Shown: positions 40,604 to 48,448 of the stretch, piece after piece
Layout of the letters: each line of letters starts with the position of its first letter
Position numbering within the stretch: the stretch's first letter is position 1
From: an uncultured Ruminococcus sp.
GTDB lineage: Bacteria; Bacillota; Clostridia; Oscillospirales; Ruminococcaceae
Direction of reading: 5' to 3'
Length of the DNA: 64,000 nucleotides
Assembly: GCA_902800795.1 (NCBI GenBank)
Contig: CADCFQ010000010.1
Coordinates: forward strand, 1 to 64,000
Translations under genes and position numbers: made by a program
The notes under the pieces: generated by a model
Told to the model about the DNA's origin: nothing
The model's database searches: none
The model's input: the letters and a program-made list of their open reading frames with translations, nothing else

Positions 40604-41338
40604 ATGGAAAAGGTACGCATTCAGAAGCTGATCGCTCAGAGCGGTCTTTGCTCACGCAGAAAGGCCGAGGAATATATCGAGAGCGGCAGAGTTCTCATAA
40701 ACGGCAGAAAATGCACTCTCGGGGATAAGGCTATCCCCGACAAGGACATTATCACCGTTGACGGAGTAAGGATAGGAGCTGTCAGAAAAAGACGGCTCTA
40801 CTACATAATGATGCACAAGCCCCGTGGCTATGTTACAACGATGAAGGACGAGAGAGGCAGAAAATGTGTTACCGACCTTCTGGGAAGCGGCTATGAGGGC
40901 GTTTATCCTGTTGGCAGGCTTGACAAAAACTCCGAGGGAATGCTCCTCTTTACAAATGACGGCGATTTTGCCAACGAGATAATGCACCCATCTCATCATA
41001 TATCCAAGACTTACAGAGTAACTGTAAGGCCTGATATAAATGATGACCAGCTGGTCAAGCTTGCTTCCGGCGTGGAGCTCGACGGCAGGATGACAGCAGA
41101 GTGTTCGGTGGTCGTTCTTGACAAGCAGCCCGGCAGGGTGGTCTTGCAGATGACCATACACGAGGGCAGGAACAGACAGATAAGAAGGATGTGCGAGGCA
41201 GTAGGCCTTGAAGTAGCAAGGCTCAAGCGCACAGCTGTGGGTCCTGTCAAGCTCGGTATGCTCAAGCCCGGTGAGTTCAGGGAGTTGAAACCCGATGAGC
41301 TCAGAGCTATAAGAACGGCAATGCAGAAAAAGCAGTGA
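40604..41338 (+). CDS. rluB: rRNA pseudouridine synthase (RluB/RsuA family)
   Basis: A 244-residue enzyme: N-terminal S4 RNA-binding domain (RIQKLIAQSGLCSRRKAEEYI) and catalytic domain with VGRLDKNSEGMLLFTNDG, catalytic Asp107, followed by the EGRNRQIRRMCEAVG motif. It isomerises a uridine in 23S rRNA (RluB, position 2605 in E. coli). Ribosome site AAGGAGAAAGC. It follows the carboxypeptidase by 38 bases; in many Firmicutes it also sits near scpB, fitting this neighbourhood. Assignment to RluB rather than RsuA is by neighbourhood. Confidence 0.9.
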   Translation: MEKVRIQKLIAQSGLCSRRKAEEYIESGRVLINGRKCTLGDKAIPDKDIITVDGVRIGAVRKRRLYYIMMHKPRGYVTTMKDERGRKCVTDLLGSGYEGVYPVGRLDKNSEGMLLFTNDGDFANEIMHPSHHISKTYRVTVRPDINDDQLVKLASGVELDGRMTAECSVVVLDKQPGRVVLQMTIHEGRNRQIRRMCEAVGLEVARLKRTAVGPVKLGMLKPGEFRELKPDELRAIRTAMQKKQ

Positions 41339-41347
41339 TCTTTACTC

Positions 41348-41384
41348 GGGTATCCTCTGAATTTTGGGGGATACCTCAGTTTTG
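41348..41384 (+). terminator. Terminator after rluB
   Basis: GGGTATCC and GGATACC form a stem with a TCTGAATTTTGG-type loop, followed by TCAGTTTTG. Confidence 0.6.
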
Positions 41385-41447
41385 TGCCCGAAAAAGTGTA
41401 GTAATTATTACAAAAAAGTAAATAATCGCAATATGTTAAAAAAACTC

Positions 41448-41476
41448 TTGTAAAAGTGAGAGGAAAAGAGTATAAT
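41448..41476 (+). promoter_or_regulatory. Sigma-A promoter of the transcarboxylase-like operon
   Basis: TTGTAA (41448-41453), 17 bases, TATAAT (41471-41476). Confidence 0.75.
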
Positions 41477-41519
41477 AGTATGTGTATATTTTGATTATAT
41501 AGTGAATGGAGGAAATCTT

Positions 41520-42887
41520 ATGTCTGAAACTTTTTCTGATCTCGCACAGCTTAGGCAGAAAGCATTTGCCGACAGTGATGCAAGAAAAAGACTTACATAT
41601 CTTTTCGATGAGGGAAGCTTTACCGAGCTGGACGCTTTTGCGCTTGCAGGCGGAGAGCTGACAGGTGTTATCACAGCCTTTGGCTATGTTGACGGAAATC
41701 CTGTTTATGCTTTTTCTCAGGATATCAATGTTAAAAACGGTGCAATGACCGAGGCTCAGGCCAAGAAGATCGCAAAGGTCTATGACCTTGCTGCAAAGAC
41801 AGGTGTCCCTGTTGTAGCAGTCTACGATTCTTTCGGTGCTGATGTCAGCGACGGCTCGAAGGCTCTCAATGCTTACGGCCAGCTGCTGGCTCTTGCTTCC
41901 AACCTTTCGGGTGTGGTTCTCCAGATAGCTGTAGTAGCCGGCACCTGTGCAGGCTGTGCAGCTATGCTCGCAGAGACAGCCGACATTACCGTTATGGCTA
42001 AGGACGCTTCGCTCTTTGTTGCTGTGAACAGCGATGATGACAGCGCAGAAGCTGCTGCCAAGAACGGAACTGCTGCCGTTGTATGTGATGATGACAAGGC
42101 TGCTATGGAGTGTGCTGCAAAGCTTCTCACAAAGCTTCCGCAGAACAACCTTTCTCCTGCTCCTCTTTATGAGTTTGCAGAGCCGGATACCGCATTTTCC
42201 AATGACGCTGAGTCTGCTGCAAAGGCAATAGCTGACGCCGAGAGCGTGACCGAGCTGTTTGAAAGCTTTGGAACAGCAGCGTATACAGCAGTTGCAAGCG
42301 TGAACGGATCTGCTGCAGGAATAGTTGCAACAAACAAGACAGGCGACAAGCTTACAGCAGATGACTGCACAAAGATCGCTAAGTTCGTAAGACTCTGCGA
42401 CAGCTTCTCGGTACCTGTTATAACACTGGTCGATACCGAGGGCTTCGATACAGACAGCTGCGGTGCTGTAAGATCTATGGCCAAGCTTTGCCACGCTTAT
42501 GCCGAGGCAACAACAGTTAAGATCTCTGTTGTCACAGGCAAGGCTTACGGTCCTGCGTTCATCGCCCTTGCAGGCAGAGGAGCTAATGCCGATCTGTGCT
42601 ATGCACTTGACGGTGCTGTTATCTCTGCTCTGGCTCCTGTTACAGCTGTTGAGTTCTTAGAGCACGACAAGCTCAAGGGCTCCAATGATACCGCTGCTGC
42701 AAGAGCTGTTCTGGCTGACGAGTTTGCAAAGACCCAGGCCGGTGCTGCTGCGGCTGCTGCTAACGGAAACGTTGACGGTGTTGCAGATGCGGCATCGATC
42801 AGAAAGCTGATCGTCGATTCACTTGACATCCTTGCAGGAAAGCGTGTTTCGAGACTTCCCAAGAAGCACAGCAACATCCAGCTTTGA
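41520..42887 (+). CDS. Divergent carboxyltransferase (PccB/MmdA/12S family)
   Basis: A 455-residue crotonase-fold carboxyltransferase with two halves, as in the beta subunit of propionyl-CoA carboxylase, MmdA and the 12S subunit of transcarboxylase. The N half shows RLTYLFDEGSFTELDAF, YAFSQDINVKNGAMTEAQAKKI and PVVAVYDSFGADVSDG; the C half FVRLCDSFSVPVITLVDTEGF and HAYAEATTVKISVVTGKAYG. In normal members these read NDSGGARIQEG and GPCAGGA, but here DSFGADVSDG and GTCAGCA, so acyl-CoA loops are altered. It is ~50 residues shorter than usual. Its neighbours are a biotin carrier and an OadA-like subunit. Confidence 0.8.
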   Translation: MSETFSDLAQLRQKAFADSDARKRLTYLFDEGSFTELDAFALAGGELTGVITAFGYVDGNPVYAFSQDINVKNGAMTEAQAKKIAKVYDLAAKTGVPVVAVYDSFGADVSDGSKALNAYGQLLALASNLSGVVLQIAVVAGTCAGCAAMLAETADITVMAKDASLFVAVNSDDDSAEAAAKNGTAAVVCDDDKAAMECAAKLLTKLPQNNLSPAPLYEFAEPDTAFSNDAESAAKAIADAESVTELFESFGTAAYTAVASVNGSAAGIVATNKTGDKLTADDCTKIAKFVRLCDSFSVPVITLVDTEGFDTDSCGAVRSMAKLCHAYAEATTVKISVVTGKAYGPAFIALAGRGANADLCYALDGAVISALAPVTAVEFLEHDKLKGSNDTAAARAVLADEFAKTQAGAAAAAANGNVDGVADAASIRKLIVDSLDILAGKRVSRLPKKHSNIQL

Positions 42888-42916
42888 TAAAAAACATAGA
42901 TAGGTGGTAAACTGAT

Positions 42917-43285
42917 ATGAAAAGATATAACATAACCGTAAACGGAAAAGCTTATGACGTTGCAGTTGAAGAGGTAGACGCAGGTTCTGCACCTGCAGCT
43001 GCTCCTGTTGCTGCTGCACCTGCTGCTCCGGCAGCTGCTGCACCCGCAGCACCGGCTGCTCCTGTGGCAGACGGCACAAAGGTAACAGCTCCTATGCCCG
43101 GAACCATCCTTGACATCAAGGTGGCTGTTGGCGACACAGTCAAGTCCGGCCAGGCTATATGCGTTCTCGAGGCTATGAAGATGGAGAACGACGTTAACGC
43201 TCCCTGCGACGGAAAGGTGCTCAGCATAAACACCACAAAGGGCTCTTCCGTAGATACAGGCGCTGTTCTGGCAGTTATCGGCTGA
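42917..43285 (+). CDS. Biotin carboxyl carrier protein
   Basis: A 122-residue biotinyl protein. The N-terminal strand (YNITVNGKAYDVAVEEV) leads to an Ala/Pro swinging linker (residues ~23-50) and a lipoyl-like domain with the biotinylation site EAMKMEND (Lys88). Its size matches the 1.3S subunit of transcarboxylase (about 123 residues) and the gamma subunit of methylmalonyl-CoA decarboxylase. It shuttles carboxyl groups between the two carboxyltransferases encoded on either side. Ribosome site AGGTGG. Confidence 0.92.
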   Translation: MKRYNITVNGKAYDVAVEEVDAGSAPAAAPVAAAPAAPAAAAPAAPAAPVADGTKVTAPMPGTILDIKVAVGDTVKSGQAICVLEAMKMENDVNAPCDGKVLSINTTKGSSVDTGAVLAVIG

Positions 43286-43318
43286 TAGCTAAATTATCTG
43301 AAAGGATTGAACTTACGA

Positions 43319-44716
43319 ATGGCAAAGCTTAAAATAACAGAGACAGTTCTTCGTGACGCTCATCAGTCGCTGCTTGCGACAAGAATGTCACTCGACGATA
43401 TGAGACCGATCCTTCCCGAGATCGATAAGATCGGCTTTTATTCCTCGGAGTGCTGGGGTGGAGCGACTTTTGACTCCTGCATCAGATTTCTTAACGAGGA
43501 TCCCTGGGAGAGACTAAGGGTCATCAGAAAAGAGATGCCCAACACCAAGCTTCAGATGCTTTTCAGAGGCCAGAATATGCTTGGCTACCGTCATTATGCA
43601 GATGACCTTGTTGAGTATTTCGTTCAGAAGTCTATAGCAAACGGTATCGATATCATCCGTATCTTTGATGCGCTCAACGATATAAGAAACCTTCAGACAG
43701 CTATCAAGGCTGCAAAGAAGGAGCAGGGACACGCTCAGGTAGCTATCTCCTATACTCTCGGTGAAGTATTCACACATCAGTATTATATGGATTATGCAAA
43801 GAGGATAGAAGAGGCTGGCGCTGATTCTATCTGTATCAAGGATATGGCGGCATTGCTCACTCCTTACGAGGCCGAGAGCCTTGTGCGTGACCTTAAATCC
43901 GCAGTAAATATCCCGATCCAGCTCCACACACACTATACCTCCGGTCTTGCTTCAATGTGTATAATCAAGGCTGTTGAGGCCGGCGTTGACGCTGTTGATA
44001 CAGCTCTTTCGCCTCTGGCACTGGGAACATCCCATGCTCCCACAGAGTCGATAGTTGCTACATTCCAGGGCACAGAGTATGATACAGGCCTTGACCTTGT
44101 AAAGCTCAATGAGGTAAGAGATTACTTTATGAAGCTCAGAAAGAAGTACATAGACAGCGGCCTGCTGGATCCTTCCATGCTTGCCACCAACACAAATGCA
44201 CTTCTTTATCAGGTACCCGGCGGAATGCTCTCAAATCTGCTTTCCCAGCTCAAGCAGGCCGGCAAGGCAGATCAGCTTGATGAGGTCCTCAAGGAAGTTC
44301 CGAGAGTAAGAAAGGATTCCGGTTATCCGCCTCTCGTTACTCCTACATCCCAGATCGTCGGAACACAGGCTGTGTTCAACGTTATCATGGGTGAGAGATA
44401 TAAGACCGTTACCAAGGAGTTCAAGGGTATGGTCAAGGGCGAATACGGAAAGACCCCTGTTGACATCGACCCAGAGTTCCAGAAGAAGATACTCGGAGAC
44501 GAGGAGCCTATAACCTGCCGTCCCGCTGACCTTCTGGAGCCTGAGTTCGAGACTATGAAGGCAGAGGCCTCCGAGTGGACAGAGCAGGAGGAGGACGTGC
44601 TCACCTACGCTATGTTCCCGAAGGTAGCTCCTAAGTTCTTCAAGGAAAGACGTGACCGCAAGTACGGTATCGACACAAAGCACTCTGATGCCGAGAACAA
44701 GGTCCATCCCGTATGA
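43319..44716 (+). CDS. oadA: Oxaloacetate/pyruvate carboxyltransferase (OadA, 5S type)
   Basis: A 465-residue TIM-barrel carboxyltransferase. The N-terminus has the catalytic LRDAHQSLLATRM with the metal ligand Asp, then MLFRGQNMLGYRHYADD, ADSICIKDMAALLTPYEA with the carboxylated-Lys region, and LHTHYTSGLA. The PYC_OADA domain follows to ~450. There is no biotinyl domain; that role is taken by the separate carrier just upstream. The enzyme moves CO2 between oxaloacetate/pyruvate and biotin. Ribosome site AAAGGATTGAACTTACGA. A terminator ends the operon. Confidence 0.93.
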   Translation: MAKLKITETVLRDAHQSLLATRMSLDDMRPILPEIDKIGFYSSECWGGATFDSCIRFLNEDPWERLRVIRKEMPNTKLQMLFRGQNMLGYRHYADDLVEYFVQKSIANGIDIIRIFDALNDIRNLQTAIKAAKKEQGHAQVAISYTLGEVFTHQYYMDYAKRIEEAGADSICIKDMAALLTPYEAESLVRDLKSAVNIPIQLHTHYTSGLASMCIIKAVEAGVDAVDTALSPLALGTSHAPTESIVATFQGTEYDTGLDLVKLNEVRDYFMKLRKKYIDSGLLDPSMLATNTNALLYQVPGGMLSNLLSQLKQAGKADQLDEVLKEVPRVRKDSGYPPLVTPTSQIVGTQAVFNVIMGERYKTVTKEFKGMVKGEYGKTPVDIDPEFQKKILGDEEPITCRPADLLEPEFETMKAEASEWTEQEEDVLTYAMFPKVAPKFFKERRDRKYGIDTKHSDAENKVHPV

Positions 44717-44722
44717 TGATTT

Positions 44723-44758
44723 ACAGGCAGTCTCAGGGCTGCCTGTTTTGTTTTTTTC
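44723..44758 (+). terminator. Terminator of the transcarboxylase-like operon
   Basis: ACAGGCAG and CTGCCTGT with loop TCTCAGGG, then TTTGTTTTTTT. Confidence 0.9.
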
Positions 44759-44829
44759 TAATAAAAAGCACAGGTTAAGAACTGTAATAATTGTTGATGA
44801 TTTGTAATCAAAAATAATTTATGAAACTA

Positions 44830-44858
44830 TTGAAAAATAGGAAAAAGTGTGCTATAAT
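44830..44858 (+). promoter_or_regulatory. Sigma-A promoter of nfeD
   Basis: TTGAAA (44830-44835), 17 bases, TATAAT (44853-44858) with TGTGC extension. A leader hairpin TTCAAGGTC/GACCTTGAA follows at 44863-44895. Confidence 0.8.
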
Positions 44859-44920
44859 GTGTTTCAAGGTCGTAGAAAACGTTTAAGACCTTGAAGGTAT
44901 ATGGAACGGAGGTTGTTGAT

Positions 44921-45379
44921 ATGCCAAGCTTTATCGCAGATCTCAGCTCCACCGCAATGATGGTGATATGGGCGGTAGCGTTCGTGTTCTTCCTGATCGT
45001 TGAAGCATCCACCGCTGCACTCGTATCGGTATGGTTTGCGGCAGGCGCACTTGTATCACTGTTCTTTGCAATAGCAAAGACATCGTTTCTGACACAGTGC
45101 ATCGTGTTTGTTGTCACCTCTGTTGTCGTACTCATTCTCACAAGACCCCTTGCGAAGAAGATCAACGACAAAAAGGTGCCTACAAATTATGAGCTGGATG
45201 TCGGAAAGACAGCACAGGTGATCGAACAGATCGACAATGTAAAAAACACAGGCAGAGTCAAGCTGGACGGAACGTTCTGGTCAGCAAGATCCGAAAGTGG
45301 CGATGTTATCGGCGAGGGTCTTGATGTAGAGGTCAGAAAAGTTGACGGCTCAAAGCTTGTAGTCTGCAAAAAGTACTGA
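44921..45379 (+). CDS. nfeD: NfeD family membrane protein
   Basis: A 152-residue NfeD1b-type protein: membrane helices in residues ~8-80 and a C-terminal OB-fold domain (VGKTAQVIEQIDNVKNTGRVKLDGTFWSARS). NfeD proteins accompany stomatin-like proteins and are thought to help them organise membrane microdomains. The next gene encodes such a protein, 14 bases downstream. The start at MPSFIAD follows ACGGAGGTTGTTGAT. Confidence 0.9.
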   Translation: MPSFIADLSSTAMMVIWAVAFVFFLIVEASTAALVSVWFAAGALVSLFFAIAKTSFLTQCIVFVVTSVVVLILTRPLAKKINDKKVPTNYELDVGKTAQVIEQIDNVKNTGRVKLDGTFWSARSESGDVIGEGLDVEVRKVDGSKLVVCKKY

Positions 45380-45393
45380 ACGGAGGAGTAGTT

Positions 45394-46368
45394 ATGGACG
45401 GTATAGGAGTATATATAGCTCTTGGAGTTATTGTTGTTATCGTTATCGGACTTATAAGAAACGTAAGGATCGTTCCCCAGGCTTATGTTTATGTAGTTGA
45501 AAGACTCGGAACATTCCACGCATCATGGGGCACAGGTCTTCACCTTAAATTCCCGATAATCGACAGGATCGCAAAGAAGGTCTCCATCAAGGAGCAGGTA
45601 GTAGATTTCAAGCCCCAGTCCGTTATCACAAAGGATAACGTTACTATGCAGATAGACACAGTCGTTTTCTTCCAGATAACGAATGCTATGCAGTTTGCAT
45701 ACGGTGTTGAGAGACCTATCTCCGCTATCGAGAACCTTACAGCCACCACACTTCGTAACATAGTCGGTGACCTCGATCTCGAAGCAACACTTACTTCAAG
45801 AGACATAATCAATACCAAGATCACAGCTATCCTCGACGAGGCAACAGACCGTTGGGGAATCAAGGTACAGAGAGTCGAGCTTAAAAACATCATCCCTCCT
45901 CGTGAGATCCAGGATGCAATGGAAAAGCAGATGAAGGCTGACCGTGAGAGACGTGAGAAGGTAATTCAGGCAGAGGCTGAAAAGAAGTCTCAGGTCCTTG
46001 TTGCAGAAGGTGAGAAGGAGTCAAAGATCCTGAAGGCACAGGCCGAGAAGGAGTCTCAGATCCTTGCAGCGGAAGCAGAGAAACAGTCAATGATCCTCAG
46101 AGCAGACGCAGTCAAGCAGCAGAAGATGCTTGAGGCAGAAGGTGAGGCGCAGGCTATCCAGATGGTACAGCAGGCACTTGCTGACAGTATCGAGAAGCTC
46201 AACAGCGCTAATCCTAACGATCAGGTGCTCAAGCTCAAGAGCCTCGAGGCCTTCCAGAAGGCAGCTGACGGCAGAGCAACAAAGATCATCATCCCCAGCG
46301 AGATCCAGGGTCTTGCAGGACTTGTTGCCGGCGTCAAGGAAGCAGCTAACGACAAGAATATCCAGTAA
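45394..46368 (+). CDS. Stomatin-like SPFH/band 7 protein
   Basis: A 324-residue protein with an N-terminal membrane anchor (residues 4-23), the SPFH domain (RIVPQAYVYVVERLGTFHASWGTGLHLKFP) and an alanine/glutamate coiled coil (RREKVIQAEAEKKSQVLVAEGE with repeated AEGEKESKI-type units) followed by LKSLEAFQKAADGRATKIIIPSEIQGLAG. This is the slipin/QmcA group found next to nfeD. It likely forms membrane scaffolds. Co-transcribed with nfeD, and ended by a strong terminator. Confidence 0.93.
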   Translation: MDGIGVYIALGVIVVIVIGLIRNVRIVPQAYVYVVERLGTFHASWGTGLHLKFPIIDRIAKKVSIKEQVVDFKPQSVITKDNVTMQIDTVVFFQITNAMQFAYGVERPISAIENLTATTLRNIVGDLDLEATLTSRDIINTKITAILDEATDRWGIKVQRVELKNIIPPREIQDAMEKQMKADRERREKVIQAEAEKKSQVLVAEGEKESKILKAQAEKESQILAAEAEKQSMILRADAVKQQKMLEAEGEAQAIQMVQQALADSIEKLNSANPNDQVLKLKSLEAFQKAADGRATKIIIPSEIQGLAGLVAGVKEAANDKNIQ

Positions 46369-46382
46369 TACACAAATTACAA

Positions 46383-46425
46383 AAGCCATAGCAGTGATAA
46401 AAAGCTGCTATGGCTTATTTGTTTG
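46383..46425 (+). terminator. Terminator of nfeD-stomatin
   Basis: AAGCCATAGCAG and CTGCTATGGCTT, followed by ATTTGTTTG. Confidence 0.9.
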
Positions 46426-46429
46426 TAAA

Positions 46430-46464
46430 CTAAAAGCGGCAGGGAGCGTTTTGTCCCTGCCGCT
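46430..46464 (-). terminator. Terminator of the cohesin/dockerin gene
   Basis: On the minus strand AGCGGCAGGGAC and CTCCCTGCCGCT, then TTTTAGTTT. Confidence 0.85.
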
Positions 46465-46469
46465 ATAGG

Positions 46470-48098
46470 TTATTTCCAGAAATTCTTTGTGCCCTTCAGC
46501 TGAGATTTCATATCGGTTATATCCTGAGTATTATACTTCTTGTCGCCGTTTATATCGGCACATTCAAGCGCATAACCGCTCAATACGGATGTTTTCTTCA
46601 AATGCTTTTTCATCAGGGTTATGTCTGTGAGATTGAGCCCGTTCGCCCCGTCGATATCTCCGGGAAGATGAAGCTCGAAGACCGGCACTTCGGTTATCTC
46701 ACAGCCCTCGACCGTGATCTTATATGTCCTTGTGACAAAGCCCTGTGCGCTTAGAACAAGTGTATATTCGCCGTCCGGAAGCTTCGGGAAAACAAACTGT
46801 CCGTCTTCGGCAGTGATACTCTCATCCTGATCGTTTCCGGTGATGGAAACTGTTATCTCACGCTCTCTGAATGAAGCGTCCTTGGCTTTGAGCTCAACAG
46901 GATATGTGACCGTAAGTTCATCAACGTAGCTGTCCTTATAGCTGTATTCGCATCTGCTGCACTTGTGGAGCGTGTAGCCCTTTGTCGAAGCTGTCGGCTC
47001 AACAACAGTATCTATAATATCGTGTCCCAGCGCTTCTGTTTCACTGTCAGTGTAGGTGTCGCCGCAGACCGAGCAGGTATGAGTGGTATATCCGCCCTCG
47101 GTGCAGGTGGGCTCTGTGACCACCGTTTCGTAGCTGTGGCCTGTTGGCTCAATAGTCTCAGTTTCGGTGTAGTCACACCTTGAGCATTTCTTCTGCTTCT
47201 TACCGGGCTCGGTGCAGCTCGGCTTGTCGATGATATCCCATTCCTCCGGCAGGTCGTGTCCCAGCGCTTCTGTTTCACTGTCAGTGTAGGTGTCGCCGCA
47301 GACCGAACAGGTATGAGTGGTATATCCGCCCTCGGTACAGGTGGGCTCTGTGACCTCTGCTTCATAGCTGTGGATGTGGTCAACTACATTTACAACTCCC
47401 GACTTTATTACAGGGACGATACCCTTGAACCTGTTTGCAAGGCCTGTATATACCTTTGTACAGAAGCTGTCAGCAGAGACAAGCGCTCCCACATAGTATT
47501 CTCCCTCGGCGTCGTCCGCTATGGTGCAGGAGAACTGCACAAGGTCTGTCTCGCTTATCGGGGTCGAAGCAGTGTTGCTGATATCGGATGCTGCCGACAG
47601 CCAGCAAAGCGCAGAACCCTCATCGTCTGTGCCCGGGACATTGGGGTCAAAGTCCAGCATAAGATCGTCTGTCAGACCCGGCAGGGGAGTAAAGCCCTTG
47701 TTCGGGCTGGTGTGATCTGAAACAAAGGACAGCTCCTCCGGGATATCGGGATAAACGCTCATCCCCGATACTCCCAGTGAGTTTGTCACTTCAAGGGAGA
47801 CCGTGAAAGTAACGGTATCACCAGGACAGGCAACTGTCTTGTCGGGAGTAAAATACAAAACAACCGTGTCATCTGAGCTGTCGGACGCAGACACGACCCT
47901 GTATTGTGTCTCACTGCATACCGAGCACACTCTCTGCTCTTTTGATGTATCGGAGGAGCACACGCTCCAGTCGCCGAAGCTGTGTTCACCGCTGCAGCTG
48001 CCGTCGGCTGACCCTTCCAGCACTGCCAACGGCAGACAAGCACCGCTCTGTTCCATAAGAGCGAGCGCTGTCAAAAAACCTATAAACCTCTTCTTCAT
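46470..48098 (-). CDS. Secreted cohesin-like/dockerin protein with Cys-rich repeats
   Basis: A 542-residue secreted protein. After a signal peptide (~1-30) comes a cohesin-like domain (about 75-240; PGDTVTFTVSLEVTNS, YYVGALVSADSF), then four Cys-containing repeats of the type TCTEGGYTTHTCSVCGD-TYTDSE ending in LGH (about 245-395), a small beta domain (~400-480, a carboxypeptidase-regulatory-like fold) and a C-terminal type I dockerin with two calcium loops (GDIDGANGLNLTDIT and ADINGDKKYNTQDIT). The combination suggests a cell-surface scaffold part that both carries and docks. Target unknown. Two of the repeat units are near-identical at DNA level. Confidence 0.8.
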   Translation of the reverse strand: MKKRFIGFLTALALMEQSGACLPLAVLEGSADGSCSGEHSFGDWSVCSSDTSKEQRVCSVCSETQYRVVSASDSSDDTVVLYFTPDKTVACPGDTVTFTVSLEVTNSLGVSGMSVYPDIPEELSFVSDHTSPNKGFTPLPGLTDDLMLDFDPNVPGTDDEGSALCWLSAASDISNTASTPISETDLVQFSCTIADDAEGEYYVGALVSADSFCTKVYTGLANRFKGIVPVIKSGVVNVVDHIHSYEAEVTEPTCTEGGYTTHTCSVCGDTYTDSETEALGHDLPEEWDIIDKPSCTEPGKKQKKCSRCDYTETETIEPTGHSYETVVTEPTCTEGGYTTHTCSVCGDTYTDSETEALGHDIIDTVVEPTASTKGYTLHKCSRCEYSYKDSYVDELTVTYPVELKAKDASFREREITVSITGNDQDESITAEDGQFVFPKLPDGEYTLVLSAQGFVTRTYKITVEGCEITEVPVFELHLPGDIDGANGLNLTDITLMKKHLKKTSVLSGYALECADINGDKKYNTQDITDMKSQLKGTKNFWK

Positions 48099-48199
48099 CA
48101 GATCACCGCCAATCGTTTTAGTATAACTCTGTATCTTATCATGTTAAAGCATATCTTCAAAGATATTAAGATAAATGGTTTTCGTATTTGGTTAAGCAT

Positions 48200-48228
48200 A
48201 TTATACCATATAATGATTTATTTATCAA
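48200..48228 (-). promoter_or_regulatory. Sigma-A promoter of the cohesin/dockerin gene
   Basis: On the minus strand TTGATA (48223-48228), 17 bases, TATAAT (48200-48205). The rest of 48229-48440 shows no feature I can support. Confidence 0.7.
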
Positions 48229-48448
48229 CAGATTTCTCTGAACATTTCGTCCTTTCGTCGTAATCTACAAACCCGGCTCTCTGTTTTTGGCAATATAACA
48301 GACCTGACACGTTTTTGATAAGATAGTCTTTGGCATTCAATGTTATTTAAATATAGCTGCTGTATCATAGAATATATTCCGAAGCTTAAGTGTAATACTG
48401 CCAGCTGACAAACGGACAAAAGGGTGTTATCATCGAAGAGGTGTTTAT

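Noticed and set aside
47012..47383. Open frame antisense or alternate to the Cys-rich repeats
   Set aside because: Its internal repeats simply reflect the duplicated DNA of the real reading frame.
48241..48440. Promoter for the CotH gene
   Set aside because: TTGGCA and CTGACA candidates exist but without a credible -10 at 16-18 bases.
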